A DNA stretch of 64,000 nt from Trema orientale (GCA_002914845.1 JXTC01000264.1:306153-370152), one strand, 5' to 3'. Shown: positions 12,163 to 23,515, counted from the first letter of the stretch. Notes: a model not told the origin generated them from the sequence alone. A program made the numbers and translations.

Positions 12163-14743
12163 CAGAGAAGGCAACAATCAGTTAACCATCAAATTGTTTC
12201 ATGTTGGAGGCTTTTCACGAGAATGAGAAGAAAAGTGTATCAATGGTAGGGTTGCCTGGTTTGATTATTGTGAACCTAACTTCATGTCTTTATGACACTA
12301 TTTGTAATATTTAGGGTATCAAATGCTATATGAATTTGCATATAAGAAACATGATAGGAATTTAGATGATGGGCTTGTTTCAGATATGATTGCTTATAAT
12401 ATGGCCACCAATTTGCCAAGGAATAAGATACTTGATATGTAATTAATTCTCTTAGAACTTAGCTTAGCCCTACCATGGCACCCAGATGAACCAAATGCTA
12501 CACAACTTGTAAATGAAGGGAACCCAAACCTAGTAAGTGCTGAGATTAGAACTGAAGATACAGTAATGCTTGATGTTCATTCTAAACCCCAAGTTTAAAC
12601 ACAAAAAAATTCCCAACGTATGTTTGATGTCTATCAAATTGATGATGATGATATGGATTTTGATTCTGATATTGATATTGAGGCATTGTTATCCCAAGGA
12701 TCAAAGCAACAACCAGCAGATGATGACTTGGATAATGAAGAAAATAATGAGAATAATGTTATGACTGAAGACTTTGAAGAAGAACCTGAATTGGTATACT
12801 TAGACTATGAACAAGATACTCTACTTGAAAAGCAGACTTATAAGGAAGTACTTGATCTTTTAGCCACATGGGTTAGTATTCATGACTTTGGCAATGGAGT
12901 GACTGAAGGTAATGATGGTATTGATGCAAACCAAACTGAAAATTATTCACACAGTGATGATCTTAGGGTGATTGCAAGTGATGGTGAATCGACTTTAGTT
13001 AGGAGAAATACATTTAATAAGAAAAAGGATATGAAGAACCCTCAATTTGGACATGGGATGGAGTTCTCAAGTACCCAAGTGTTGAAAGAAGCCTTGACTA
13101 TTTATAGTATTAAGAATAAGAGGGAAATCAAGTTTAAGAAGACTGACACATTAAGGGTAAGGGTAGTTTGTCAACAGAGTTACCCTTAGAAACTTTATAC
13201 TCGTGTAATGGAAGATAAGAAGACATTCAAGATGAGAACATTTATTGATAGACATGAATATCACCTAGTATATAATAATAAGAGGATTGATGTTGAATGG
13301 AGTTCTAGGAAATATTTGGATAATTTAGGGCAGACCCAAACTGGTCATCATCTAGTTTCATGGATGCAGTAAAAAGTGATTATGGGATTGAAGTTTCTAT
13401 TTGGCAATATTATAGAGCTAGGGCTAAGGCATTAATTCTGATTCAAGGTTCTAATGAAGATCAATACAATTCGTTGTCTAGTTATTGTGATGAGTTCTTG
13501 AGATTAAACTTTGGTAGCACGATGAAGATAGAATTTTTTCGTAACAATGAACACAAGAAATAGTTCAGGCATATCTACATTTGTATGGCAGCTTCCAAGC
13601 AAGGTTTTAAGGATGGTTGTAGATAACTTACTAGGCTGGATGATTGTTTCCTAGAGGAAGAATATGGAGGTCAGCTTCTCTCAGCCATTGGTATAGATGT
13701 TGATAATGGAACGTATACTTTTGCATATGCTATTGTAGAGTCAAAGTGCAAATCAAGTTGGGAATGGTTCTTGGGACTTGTTAAGGATGATATGGAGATT
13801 ATAAATGATTTTGGATGGACATTCATTAGTGATAAGCAGAAGGGTTTAATTCCTACTCTAACAAAGTTTTGTGAAAATGTTGAACGTAGATTTTATGTGT
13901 GTCATTTGTACAATAACTTTAAGAGTCAACATTTAGGATTAGCTCTCAAACAAAAGATATGTGATGTAGCAAGGGCTACTACCATACCACAGTTTGAAGC
14001 AATTATGGATAATTTCAAAAATTTTGATGATGCAGCTTGGTTATGGTTAAAGGGAAAGCCTCTATCTCAATGGTCTTAGTCACACTTTAGAACTTCCACT
14101 AAGTGTGACATATTGACAAAAAATTTGTGTGAGGCATTTAATGGTGCAATTGTGAAGGCAAGAGACAAACCAATTCTCGTATTATTTGAAGGCACTCGAA
14201 TATACTTACAAAAGATATTTGTTTGAAAAAGAGAGGTAATCCATAAATAGAAGAACCTAGTTGGACCGAAAGTAATGAAAATTATCGAAAAAAATTTATA
14301 GGTATCTAACCATTATATACCTGTTTAGGTTGGACAACAAACTTATGAGGTTATGGATATTGATGGAGGGCAATGGGGAGTTGACCTTAAAGCTCATTCT
14401 TGCTCTTGTAGAAGCCGAAATTTGAGTGGAATTCCATGTGCTCATGCAATGATATATATTCGAGGGAGACACTTTAATATTTACAACTTTGTGGAGAGCT
14501 ACTATGATAAGGAAACATATATTCGGTCCTATATCCTTGTTATCAATCCATTGAATGGACCTTAACTATGGCCTAATCCCAGTCTAAACCCTATAGTCCC
14601 TCCAAATGTAAAAAGAAGCAAGGTAGGCCAAAGAAGGCTAGAAGGAGAGAAGCTAATAAGATCGTACCATTAGGGCAAATTAGAAGATTTGGGATCATGC
14701 ATTGCGAAAATTGTGGAAAATCTAGCCATAATAAGTCTAGGTG
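12163..14743 (+). pseudogene. MURA-type transposase of the MULE, broken
   Basis: This is the transposase that would cut and paste the MULE through its terminal repeats. The N-terminal region starts near 12163 with NNQLTIKLFHVGGF. An acidic linker with DDDDMDFDSDIDIEALL (12640-12690) follows, then a MuDR-type N-terminal domain (about 13050-13330, FGHGMEFSSTQVLKEAL). The DDE transposase core (13600-14080) has LDDCFLEEEYGGQLL, then SWEWFLGLVKDD and FISDKQKGLIPT. A SWIM zinc finger, CSC...GIPCAHAMIYI, is at 14398-14460. A C-terminal CCHC knuckle, CENCGKSSHNKSRC, is at 14702-14743. Stops (for example at 13187, 13561 and 14078) and frameshifts (near 13350 and 14605) make it non-functional. The copia element sits directly after the last zinc-knuckle cysteine codon. 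Confidence 0.9.
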
Positions 14744-14744
14744 C

Positions 14745-15209
14745 TGTTGAAAATAAACTTGTTTTAAGCACATGAGAAGTGTTCTATGCCCATCACAATG
14801 AGGTCTAATAAATTGGAGCTAGCCCAAGTGCAAAGTCCATAAAAGAAGAAGTCCAAGTCCAAATGAATGAACCTTCCACCTAGAACTTTCTAGTGTTAGC
14901 TAGATATTAGTTTTATGCATGTGAATCATTTGATTACTTAGATTATTATTAAAAGTGTGTAGAAGAAAATATGTGTGGCTTAAGAATTTTTGTAATTGTT
15001 TATTTGTGTGGTTCTCCTTATTTTTCATGTAGTATAAATACCCCTCCCTATTTGAGCTCTAAGCATCAAGTAAGAAGCAAAATTTTTAAGAGTGAAATGA
15101 AGAGAGAAAGAAGCATAGCTTCTAGTGAGTGAGTGAGTTTGAAGAGTGAAATCGAGAGTTTTTCTCTTGTAATAATATTTGAGTGAGTAAGCTTGTTTTA
15201 TTTCCAACA
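14745..15209 (+). repeat. 5' LTR of the nested copia element
   Basis: It begins TGTTGAAAATAAACTTG immediately after the transposase zinc knuckle and ends TTTCCAACA just before the primer-binding site. Length is 465 bp. A TATA box TATAAATA at 15033-15040 would drive transcription of the element, so U3 is upstream of it and R/U5 downstream. The CATCACAATG and GAGCTCTAAGC stretches are unique in this window, so no 3' partner LTR remains here. Confidence 0.88.
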
Positions 15210-15212
15210 AAG

Positions 15213-15224
15213 TGGTATCAGAGC
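15213..15224 (+). other. copia primer-binding site
   Basis: TGGTATCAGAGC follows the LTR end by three bases. It is complementary to the 3' end of plant initiator tRNA-Met, the usual primer of copia reverse transcription. Confidence 0.92.
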
Positions 15225-15484
15225 GAGATTATGAGTTCTCTTGAAATTCTAAGTATGCACTGTGGTTGCAGCTTTGACTGATCTTCCACATCAAAAAAGA
15301 ATTCTTGATATTAAGAGCATTAGCCATTTGTTCCAAACATACCATTATTATATATCAAATCGAAGAGCTCGACGAGACGAACACGCTACCATAAAAATCA
15401 GCCCAATCGGAGTCTGAACGAGTCTGAACGAGTCGTCAGAAGTTTGCTGCCACAAACTGAGTCAACTCACCGAGTTGAGTCGAG

Positions 15485-15644
15485 TCAGAGCCGTTTGACC
15501 GAGCCGTCAGAGCCGTTGACCGAGCCATTGACCAGGTCATCAGAGCCGTTTGACCGCGCCGTTGACTAAGCCGTCAGAGCCGTTGACCGTGTCATTAACC
15601 AGTGTTGACCGTTGACCGAGTGGTTGACTTTGACCGTTGACTTT
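15485..15644 (+). repeat. short repeats with 11 W-box cores in the copia leader
   Basis: The leader between primer site and gag contains irregular repeats built from GAGCCGT, CAGAGCCGTT and GTTGACCG. Eleven copies of TTGAC followed by C or T occur in 160 bases on the plus strand. TTGAC[CT] is the core of the W-box bound by plant WRKY transcription factors. Whether WRKY proteins bind here is not shown by sequence alone; the repeats may simply reflect slippage. Confidence 0.8.
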
Positions 15645-15731
15645 CGATATAATAGTCAATCTTAAGGTTTTTTGACGTTCCGGATCCATCCGTGTAGTCA
15701 AAATTTCCAAAAGCTCACTCTGTTAAGAGAT

Positions 15732-18700
15732 ATGGCTACCGGTAATTTAGTATCTCTTCAAGTTCCACCACTCCAATGCAGTAATTTTGATAATTGGACT
15801 ATCAAAATGAAGGTCCTCCTTAGAGCACATGATGTCTGGGAAGTAGTGGAGAAAGGCTATGAAGAGCCAAGAGATGAGGCGACACTATCCTCAACACAAA
15901 ATGATAGTTTAAAATATTCAAGAAAGAGAGCCAAAAAAGCTCTCTTCCTCATCTACCAAGCCTTAGATGACGACGGATTTGAGAAAATCTCAAGTACAAC
16001 CTCCACCAAGGAAGCATAGGAGAAACTTCAAATTTCATACAAGGGAGAAGAAAAAGTTAAAAAGATCTGCCTTCAAACTCTAAGAGGAGAGTTTGATTTA
16101 CTACACATGATGGAGACTGAGTCAGTTTTTGACTATTTTTCAAGAGTTTTAGCCATTTCGAATCAACTGAAGAGAAATGGTGAGAAACTAGAAAATGTTA
16201 CGATCATGGAAAAGATTCTTCGATCGTTAGATCCAAAGTTCCATAATATTGTTACTGTCATCGAAGAAACTAAAGATTTGGGAGCTATGACGATAGAACA
16301 ACTCTTGGGTTCCTTGCAAGCTCACAAGAAAAAGAAAAAGAAGAAGCCAAATTTCAAAGAGCAGCTTCTCAAGATACAACTCATGGAGAGAGAAGATAGC
16401 CAACGTAGCGAAAGAAGTCAACGTGGTCATGGTAGAGGACAAACCCGAGGACAATGACGTGGTACAAGTCGAGGTCATGGATGAGGTTGGAATTCCAACA
16501 ACAACCACAATTATCATATCAGCAATTTCGAAAGAGAAGAAAGCTCTACAAGAGATCGTGGTAGAGGTCGAATGAACTCGAGGTATGAGAAATCTCAAGT
16601 TGAATGTTTCAACTGTCACAAGTTTGGCCATTATGCTAGAGAATATAGAGCACCTAATAGCAAAATTGAAGAAAAAGTCAATTACGCTGAAGAGAAGAGA
16701 GAAGAGAATGGCACCGTGCTACTGGCATATAATAACAACAACGAAAGTCAAGATAACACATGGTAACTTGACACCGGTGCTAGCAATCATATGTGTGGGC
16801 GTCGATCAATATTCATAGAGCTTGATGAATCAATCAGTAGGAATGTTTCTTTCAGTGATGATTCAAAAGTAGCGGTAAAAAAAAGAGGTAAAATTCTTAT
16901 CCGCTTGAAAAATGGGGGACATCAATTCATTTCAAATGTTTATTATGTACCCACTATAAAAACAAATATTTTGAGTTTGGGACAGCTCTTAGATAAAGGC
17001 TATGATATTCACTTGAAAGATTATAGTCTTTCTATAAGAGAGAACAACATGAACTTAATTGCCAAAGTGCTTATGTCAAGAAACAGAATGTTCTTGTTGA
17101 ACATCCAAAATGATGTGACAAAATATCTCAAAGCATGTTACAAGGATTCATCATGGCTATGGCATTTGAGATTCGGACATCTCAACTTTGGAGGACTAGA
17201 GCTGCTATCTAAGAAAGAGATGGTGAGAGGCTTACTAAGCATCAATCATCCTGATCAGCTTTGTGAAGGATGCTAAATCGGGAAGCAATTCAGGAAAAAC
17301 TTTCCAAAGGAGTCGAATTCAAGAGCCCAAAAGCCATTAGAGCTCGTGCATACGGATATGTGCGGTCCCATCAAACTAAGTTCTTTCTGTAAAAGCAATT
17401 ACTTCCTGCTCTTCATTGACGATTTCTCAAGAAAGACTTGGGTATATTTTTTGAGGCAAAAATCAGAAGTCTTTGAAGCTTTTAAGAAATTCAAGGTTGC
17501 GGTAGAGAAAGAAAGTGGTCTTCAGATCAAAGCCATGAAATCTGACAGAGGAGGAGAATTCACTTCAAAAGAGTTCCAAGAATTCTGTGAAGCCAATGGA
17601 GTTCGACGACCCTTAACTGTTCCAAGATCCCCCCAGCAGAATGGTGTGGCAGAAAGGAAGAACCGGACTATCCTCAATATGGCTCGAAGTATGCTGAAAA
17701 GTAAGAGACTGCCCAAAGAGTTCTGGGCAGAAGCTGATGCATGTGCGGTCTACTTGTCCAATCGATCTCCAACAAGAAGTGTGTGGGGAAAGACACCACA
17801 AGAAGCATGGAGTGGAAGGAAGCCTGGGATCTCCCACTTAAGAGTCTTTGGAAGCATAGCCCATGTACATGTGCCAGACGAATATAGAACCAAGCTTGAT
17901 GATAAAAGCGAGAAGTTTATTTTCATCGGCTACGACACTAACTCCAAAGGATATAAGTTATACAATCCCAACAATGGAAAAGTAATCATCAGCCGAGATG
18001 TAATATTCGATGAAGAAGGTGAATGGGACTTTGTTTCTCAAACAGATGATTACAATTTCTTTCCACAATTTGAAGATGAAGACACACAAGTAGACCAAGC
18101 AAGAGAAGTCCATCAAGAGGCTACCACTCCACCTACTTCGCCAACATCTTCCACTCATGAAGATTCACCGCCTTCTTTCTTAACTGAGAGGCATGAAGAA
18201 CGTACAAGAAGTCTTGAAGATCTGTATGAGGTGACCGATAGACTCGAAAACCTCACTCTATTTTGCCTATTTGCTGATTGTGAACCGGTGAACTTCCAAG
18301 AGGCTGTACAAGATGAAAAGTGGAGGAATGCGATGGATGAAGAAGTCAAAGCCATAGAGAAAAATGACACTTAGGAACTATCCACTCTTCCCAAAGGTCA
18401 TAAAGCTATCGGTGTAAAATGGGTGTACAAGGTGAAGAAGAATGCCAATGGAGAGGTAGAAAGATACAAAGCAAGACTAGTTACGAAAGGCTATAGTCAA
18501 AGAGCCGGCATTGACTATGATGAGGTATTCGCTCCTATTGCACGATTGGAAACTATAAGACTGATTATTTCTCTTGCTGCTCAGAATAAATGGAAGATCC
18601 ATCAGATGGATATAAAGTCTGCATTTCTGAATGGAGTTCTTGAAGAAAAAGTCTACATCGAACAAACATTGGGTTATGAGGTGAAAGGGCATGAGGACAA

Positions 18701-18756
18701 AGTGTTGAAGTTGAAGAAGGCTCTCTACGGACTAAAGCAAGCACCAAGAGCATGGC
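15732..18756 (+). pseudogene. copia gag-pol polyprotein, in frame but with stop codons, 3'-truncated
   Basis: The polyprotein starts at ATG 15732 (MATGNLVSLQVPPL). Order of domains: gag (15732-16500); CCHC knuckle CFNCHKFGHYARE (16605-16645); aspartic protease [11 protein letters not shown] (16767-16800); integrase with HHCC region ending LCEGC (17155-17275) and catalytic core with D in HTDMCGPI, D in FIDDFSRKTW and E in SDRGGEFTSKEF plus PQQNGVAERKN (17346-17800); RT from KWVYKVKKNANGE (18418) to KQAPRAW. At least six in-frame stops are present (16017, 16455, 16482, 16764, 17274, 18372) with no frameshift. At 16017 and 18372 a conserved Trp position reads TAG. The palm YxDD, RNase H and 3' LTR are missing. 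Confidence 0.92.
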
Positions 18757-18800
18757 CCGTTTTGGCCCGTTTCGGGCACGTTTCGGGCCATGCTCTTGGT
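18743..18800. repeat. 17-bp inverted repeat at the copia break point
   Basis: ACCAAGAGCATGGCCCG (18743-18759) is mirrored exactly by CGGGCCATGCTCTTGGT (18784-18800), with a 24-base spacer of GC-rich sequence. The left arm contains the copia codons for the APRAW stretch, so the right arm is an inverted copy of copia sequence. Confidence 0.85.
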
Positions 18801-18948
18801 ACAGGCCAGCCCGTTTCGGGCCCGGCTCGGACCGCATCGGCCCGCCTACGAGCCCGTCCGGGCCTACGGGCCGGACCGGGCTCAATTTTTGAAATCCCGG
18901 GTCGGGAGCCCACTTTAGGCGCCCGGCCCGCCCATTTTGCCACCTCTA
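18757..18948 (-). mobile_element. GC-rich hAT-like terminal fragment
   Basis: The sequence is dominated by GGCCCG/CGGGCC words. Read on the minus strand it starts TAGAGGTGGCAAAATGGG at 18948, which matches the form of many plant hAT termini (TAGGGGTGGCAAA...). The other terminus is not visible. It abuts the truncated copia RT. A 212-codon open frame running from copia into this piece is an artefact of the junction. Confidence 0.55.
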
Positions 18949-19813
18949 TACCCAGCCACTCGAAGAACACAATTTCTACATTTTTTTTATTTCATAAAAA
19001 CATAATATTAACACAAACATACAATCCCAACCCCATATATTTTTTTTCTTCTTGTCTCTAAGTTCTTGATTCTCTTTCTCTAGCTTTCAAATTTGGCATA
19101 GGAGCCCTAGGATCACAGGCCTTCCTCTTTCACAAATTTGTGGGTCGCACTTGATAAAATACTCACATCCTCTATTTGACTGTAAAAATTCATACTGTGC
19201 GTAAAAAAGAAAATGAGCCCAAAAAAAACAATAAAGATAATTATTTCTTATGCTATAAAACTTACCCAGCGATTTTGGCATGCGACAAAACTTCTTTATG
19301 GGTTAAGATCGGTCCAACCAGTATATATTTGGCTGAGTTTGCCACAAAAGCATAATTCACCCATCATTTTTATGGAAACTAAGAGAACAAGGGAGAATCT
19401 AGAACTAAATTTAGAGGGAATGCAGGTGAGGGAACTGATATAAGGCGTTTTTTTTTCCTTGAATATCCCTCCCAAATGGGTCATGTGCATAACATATGAT
19501 CATTTAACGTGAAAGACAAATAGAAGTGAGGGAAGGACTAACAGGTGCAAGTGAATTGGAAAGCTGGGGACTTAAATGCTACAAAATAAAGAATGGGGAC
19601 CTAAATGCCAAAAGAGGTAAAGATTGGAGACTTCTGCTGTCAATTACTCATTGTTTAATTATGAACTTAAACACATTATAGGTATCTGTTTTCTTACGAC
19701 ATGAACCTTGAGTTTTTACGTCAGTAACAGCACATTGTTTCTCTAATCGACACTAGTTGGAACATTATTTGTAGTTAGTCTTCAATCGACACTAGTTGGA
19801 ACATCATTTGATG

Positions 19814-20041
19814 TCAGGTTTTTGTACAATAAATGTTGTATTCCACAGTGGATGAAGGCGAGCAGCTAAGAATAGGCATCTTTAAACCAGTGAAGTAACT
19901 TAGGAATTTTTCATTTGTCAAATCAGTGAATTGGTTGATGCCTAACGTATTTCTTTCTTTGTTGAACTTGTCTAGATACTTCAAGTTGTTTTTGAAGATT
20001 TTCAAATATATTTCTGTTGATACCAAAAACTGGTCTAACAA
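19814..20041 (-). pseudogene. fragment of a papain-like cysteine protease propeptide (I29 domain)
   Basis: The minus-strand frame reads EIYLKIFKNNLKYLDKFN and then LGINQFTDLTNEKFLSYFTG. This is the inhibitor I29 (ERFNIN/GNFD) prodomain of papain-family proteases, where 'FxxNxxxIxxxN' and 'NxFxDLTNEEF' are hallmarks. In an intact gene the mature peptidase with its catalytic Cys and His would follow; none is found downstream on the minus strand, where the frame ends at 19814. There is no signal peptide upstream. It is a stranded exon fragment of about 60 residues, lying 165 bases outside the MULE. Confidence 0.75.
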
Positions 20042-21669
20042 CAGGATATTAAGTGAATATTAAAATTAAAGAATGACACAAGGATTTTAGGATAGTTCAA
20101 TCTTTCGAACAAAAAGCTTTTGTCCATTATAGTCAATATTATTCACTATTCTCCTGATTACAAGACGGTCTAATCCATTATTCTGACCTATTTCGCTTTA
20201 TTTATAGGCAAATAGATATTAGTAGATAAGGTAAGTAGATATTTGATATTAATTCAAATAAAAACAAATTAGAAAATATCTAAATTTGCAGAGATTGATC
20301 TTGATTTCCTGAAACTGTTTATGGACATCTCGGAACTCGAGCAGTTTAATCCAATGAAATCTCGATCTGTAAATCTATTCGTTCCTCAAGCATACTATTC
20401 GTTAATTATTCTTAATTAAGTCATTGCCCATGTTTATGACGTCATATCTGAAAGACCCAATCAAAGTGCAAAGAAAGAAAAAATATATTGGAGGTTATAT
20501 AACTTAGGATTAATATCAATTGGGGTCCTCACCCCTTTCACTATAATACCACTTAGGTCCTCATTCTTTTTTTTTTCTAGCATTTGACTCCCCATTCTTT
20601 TCTGTTTTGTAGACTCAAGTCCTAGTGAAAATTTCTGTCAAAATGGGCCGTTAAATCTTCACATGAATAGCTCGTGACCATTTTAAAGAGGTATGCAACA
20701 ATAATACCGTAGGAGGCAGATATAAAAAAGTATTTAAATGCTCAGATTCTCTCTCTAGATCTCGATCACTCGAAGCTCTTCAAACTTGTTAACAATCAGC
20801 CTCTCTATAATTATACGAGTGAGAAGCCATGTACATAGAGCTTTTAGAAATTGCCCTTTATAAATTAACTTCAATAATGGAGTCAAGTTTTAACCCCCAA
20901 AAAAAAAAAAAAAACTGCCTTTCAGACACAAAATTTACAAAAACAAAAGAGCATAATTCAAAGTAAAATATCACGGGTTTGTTGGCAAAATCAACCAATG
21001 GTTTTGGTACACTGAGGTTTAATGGCTGCAACTAGGTCCCAAACCCTCCAATAAGAATGAGCGCCCTCATAAATGGCAAAAACAAGAAAATCCTCCTTTG
21101 CTACCTGTAATGCACAAACTAGTAAATAATCAAAGGTCCATCGTACTCATCGTGAAGCTAGAAGCAACCAATAGTGCAATATCGAATTAATTAAAGAATG
21201 AGGATAAGGGAGGTGTGTAGACTAGGAAAAAAGAGAGGGATGAGAGTTTCCACATTCTCGTCTCGAGAAATCCGGCTTCAACGTCTATTTCTTCAATCTC
21301 ACAATGACAACCCATTAATTAAAAAATGAAGGTATTTCAAAATAAATTAAAATTATGGTTTTGAATTTGGGGATTTTGACAAGGATCAATGATGGCGCCT
21401 CATTTGTACCGAAGAGTAAACGTGAGAGAATGAGACGTGTTTTGGATAGTTCTTCCTATTCGGCCAAATCGCATCTCCGTATTGGTCTGATAATGGAGTT
21501 TTTTGAGTTCATCCCTCGGATTTTGAAGACCTCTTTATTGAAAAAGTCTTCTTTTTGCTCAAAACTAATCCATTGTTTTTCATCCACCATGAACATAGTA
21601 ATAAAACCTAGAACGGAGAAATTTAAGACGAAGAGGAGGATTTTTGAGATGAATAGAGCAACATATCAC
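20042..21669. other. spacer, with possible LTR-like remnants
   Basis: The stretch at 20040-20420 (ACACAAGGATTTTAGG, GTTCAATC, a TTTATAGG box near 20211) resembles an eroded copia-type LTR, but no edges can be fixed. The stretch 20530-20720 has the 'ACTTAGGTCCTCATT' style of a MULE terminal repeat without a visible partner. A 115-codon open frame at 21355-21702 on + has no recognisable domain and runs into the MITE, so it is not called as a gene. Confidence 0.35.
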
Positions 21670-21672
21670 TTA

Positions 21673-22098
21673 GCTATGTTTGGTAGAGAGGAAAGAAAGT
21701 AGGAGGGAAGGAAAAATTAGGAGAGAAAGAAAATGTGTAGGATAGAAAGGAAAGTGTCTTTCCTCCATTGTTGTTTGGTATGTAGAAAAGAAAGAAAATT
21801 AGTATATTTTAAAATTACTATTTTGCCCTTTTTATTAAAATTTTAAAAGTAATATACAAGGTTAATTTGGTAAATTCACTACAAAATATGAGTAAAAAAA
21901 TTTTCCTCCCCCTTTTCTCTCCATTTTTGGGAGAAAAAATTTGAGTGTGTCCCACCACTTTTTTCTCTCCCCTTTTCCCTCACTTTTTCTCTTCCATTCC
22001 CTTTTCCGTTCTACCAAACAACCCAAATTTTTATTTTCTTCCACTTTTCCATCAAAACTTTTTTTTCCTCTTCCTTTTCCTTCTAACCAAACATAGCC
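21673..22098. mobile_element. MITE of the PIF/Harbinger (Tourist-like) type
   Basis: The ends GCTATGTTTGGTAGAG (left) and CTAACCAAACATAGCC (right) are inverted copies. They are flanked by TTA on both sides (21670-21672 and 22099-22101), the target duplication of PIF/Harbinger elements. At 426 bp it has no coding capacity; its arms are purine-rich on the left and pyrimidine-rich on the right. The word ACCAAACATAGCC recurs at 22643-22655, probably the end of a second, more eroded copy. Confidence 0.85.
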
Positions 22099-22101
22099 TT
22101 A

Positions 22102-22938
22102 TGGTATTGGTTTCATAATGGAGAAGAAGAGGATTTTTTTGTTGAATTATTTCTTCTTTTCTTTTAATTATTTTTATTTCCCTAGTTTTATTTTTTTCAT
22201 TTTTTAAAATTGTAATTGATCTCAGAGCGTGATACGTGTCCTATGAGAAAACATTTATCGGAGAAATTTGACAATTGCAACAAAAATTAGATAAAAGGTA
22301 CTTTTGCCATTAGAAAAAAAAATAATATATAAGTTTAAATTTTGACTAAAAAAAGAGATTTTAGCCGCAATTTACTCTTATAATAATGTNATAATAATTT
22401 TTTAGAAATGGTTTGGTACTGTTCGAATAATTACCAAATATAGTTTAAACTCACATATATAAAATCAATTATTTAGCAACACTGAATATATTTTACTAGT
22501 AAGAAAAATGTTTAAATAATGTAAAGTGAAACTTCCCGTCCTATCTGAATGCATATTTTCAAATTAATCCTTAACCAAACAAATTTGTACACTTAATCTA
22601 GTGTATTTTATAATTTTCAAAATGTATGATTTGAATTCCATACCAAACATAGCCTAATTACTCGAATTAAATTGAAGTCGATTGGTGGGAGCTATTCTTT
22701 TGTATCAGTACGGTTAGGATAATATTAAGGAGCTACGGCTACTAGTGTTTAGTTTACAAATAGAAAATGAGTGCCATTTCTGTTAGCGAATAGTTTGCTA
22801 AGCACTAGTAATGCCCTTAGTTTTTTTGTTTAATTTTTCTCTTATTGAACTATATCAAGCTTTTCGATGTTCATTAATTATCTGTGATGCATACACGTGT
22901 GCATATCAATACGCAAGTCCTCATTATATTGCATAGAG
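22102..22938. other. AT-rich spacer with one undetermined base
   Basis: No gene is seen. Position 22390 is N. A partial MITE end lies near 22640-22660. Confidence 0.5.
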
Positions 22939-22948
22939 TTTCCATCAT

Positions 22949-23149
22949 TTTTTTTTTTTTTTAAAGTGAGGTTTTACTAATGACCTATGTTTATATAAAT
23001 TATAGAAAAATATCCACTACTATCCAATTCCCACCCCACCTTATTAGGGATAATAAGTTTTCACGCCTACTCCGGTGTGACTCGAACCTAGGACCGAGAT
23101 CCCAGATAATGGGTGCTCTTACTACTTGAGCCAACCCACTTCGTCAGAA
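22949..23149 (-). mobile_element. tRNA-derived SINE
   Basis: On the minus strand the head carries a box A-like TGGCTCAAGTAGTAAGAGC (about 23116-23134) and a box B GGTTCGAGTC (about 23078-23087), the internal RNA polymerase III promoter. It ends in a poly(A) tail (T run at 22949-22962 on +). Imperfect target duplications flank it: TTTCCATCAT (22939-22948) and TTTTCATCAT (23150-23159). SINEs are copied by LINE machinery and encode no protein. Confidence 0.85.
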
Positions 23150-23359
23150 TTTTCATCATATTAACTACACGTAATTCTAAATCATAAAATTTTGTCAAAA
23201 AAAAACTCCAAATCACAAAATAACAAGAGATTCTTGGCCGGTTAGAAGAGGAGAAGAGAAGATTAGATAATTGAGACTCTCAGTTTATGAACTATTTAAA
23301 CCTTTGAACTAGTGTAGATTTTTTGTTATCTATAATTATGAATTAACTACTCTGTCCTT

Positions 23360-23499
23360 ATCAGTTGGTCCAAGGTTTGAGGGTTGTGTGTGTGTGTTTG
23401 GGGGGTCAGGGGTTCAAACCTTGGTAGTGTGTGTGGGTGTCATTTTCCTTTAATTTGTAGTAAGTGGTGGTCATTAGTTAAGCCATACTTTAAAAAAAA
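23360..23499 (+). mobile_element. SINE, first insertion of a stacked pair
   Basis: Box A-like TCAGTTGGTCCAAGG at its start and box B-like GGGGTTCAAACC (about 23408-23419) mark a tRNA-derived head; an A run ends it at 23499. The 16-base word AACTACTCTGTCCTTA stands on both sides (23344-23359 and 23500-23515) as an exact target duplication. A (GT)n run lies between the two boxes. Confidence 0.75.
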
Positions 23500-23515
23500 A
23501 ACTACTCTGTCCTTA

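Larger units (their letters stand above)
14745..18756 (+). mobile_element. 5' part of a Ty1/copia retrotransposon nested in the MULE
   Basis: The element has one LTR, a tRNA-Met primer site, a leader, and gag-pol up to the reverse transcriptase. It stops at the RT segment ALYGLKQAPRAW (18721-18756). No second LTR is found in the window to the right, so the 3' half is lost. The coding part stays in a single frame from gag to RT and is broken only by stops, which suggests a fairly recent insertion. Confidence 0.9.
11230..19649 (+). mobile_element. 8.4 kb autonomous-type MULE, decayed and invaded by a copia element
   Basis: Terminal inverted repeats of about 210 bases lie at 11230-11440 and 19441-19649; the left GTCTCCAACCTTTACCTCTT is mirrored on the right as AAGAGGTAAAGATTGGAGAC. 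A perfect 9-base target duplication ATTGTTTAA flanks the element (11221-11229 and 19650-19658). Inside are a broken MURA-type transposase gene (12163-14743) and a copia retrotransposon (from 14745). Without the copia insert the MULE would be about 4.4 kb. The 11450-12160 section before the transposase has no clear gene and probably held promoter and 5'-UTR sequence. Confidence 0.93.

Noticed and set aside
18423..19061. 212-codon open frame apparently fusing RT to a Pro/Arg/Gly-rich tail
   Set aside because: The tail is translation of the hAT-like GC-rich end after the copia break, not a real fusion protein.
21355..21702. 115-codon open frame
   Set aside because: No recognisable domain and it runs into the MITE end at 21673.
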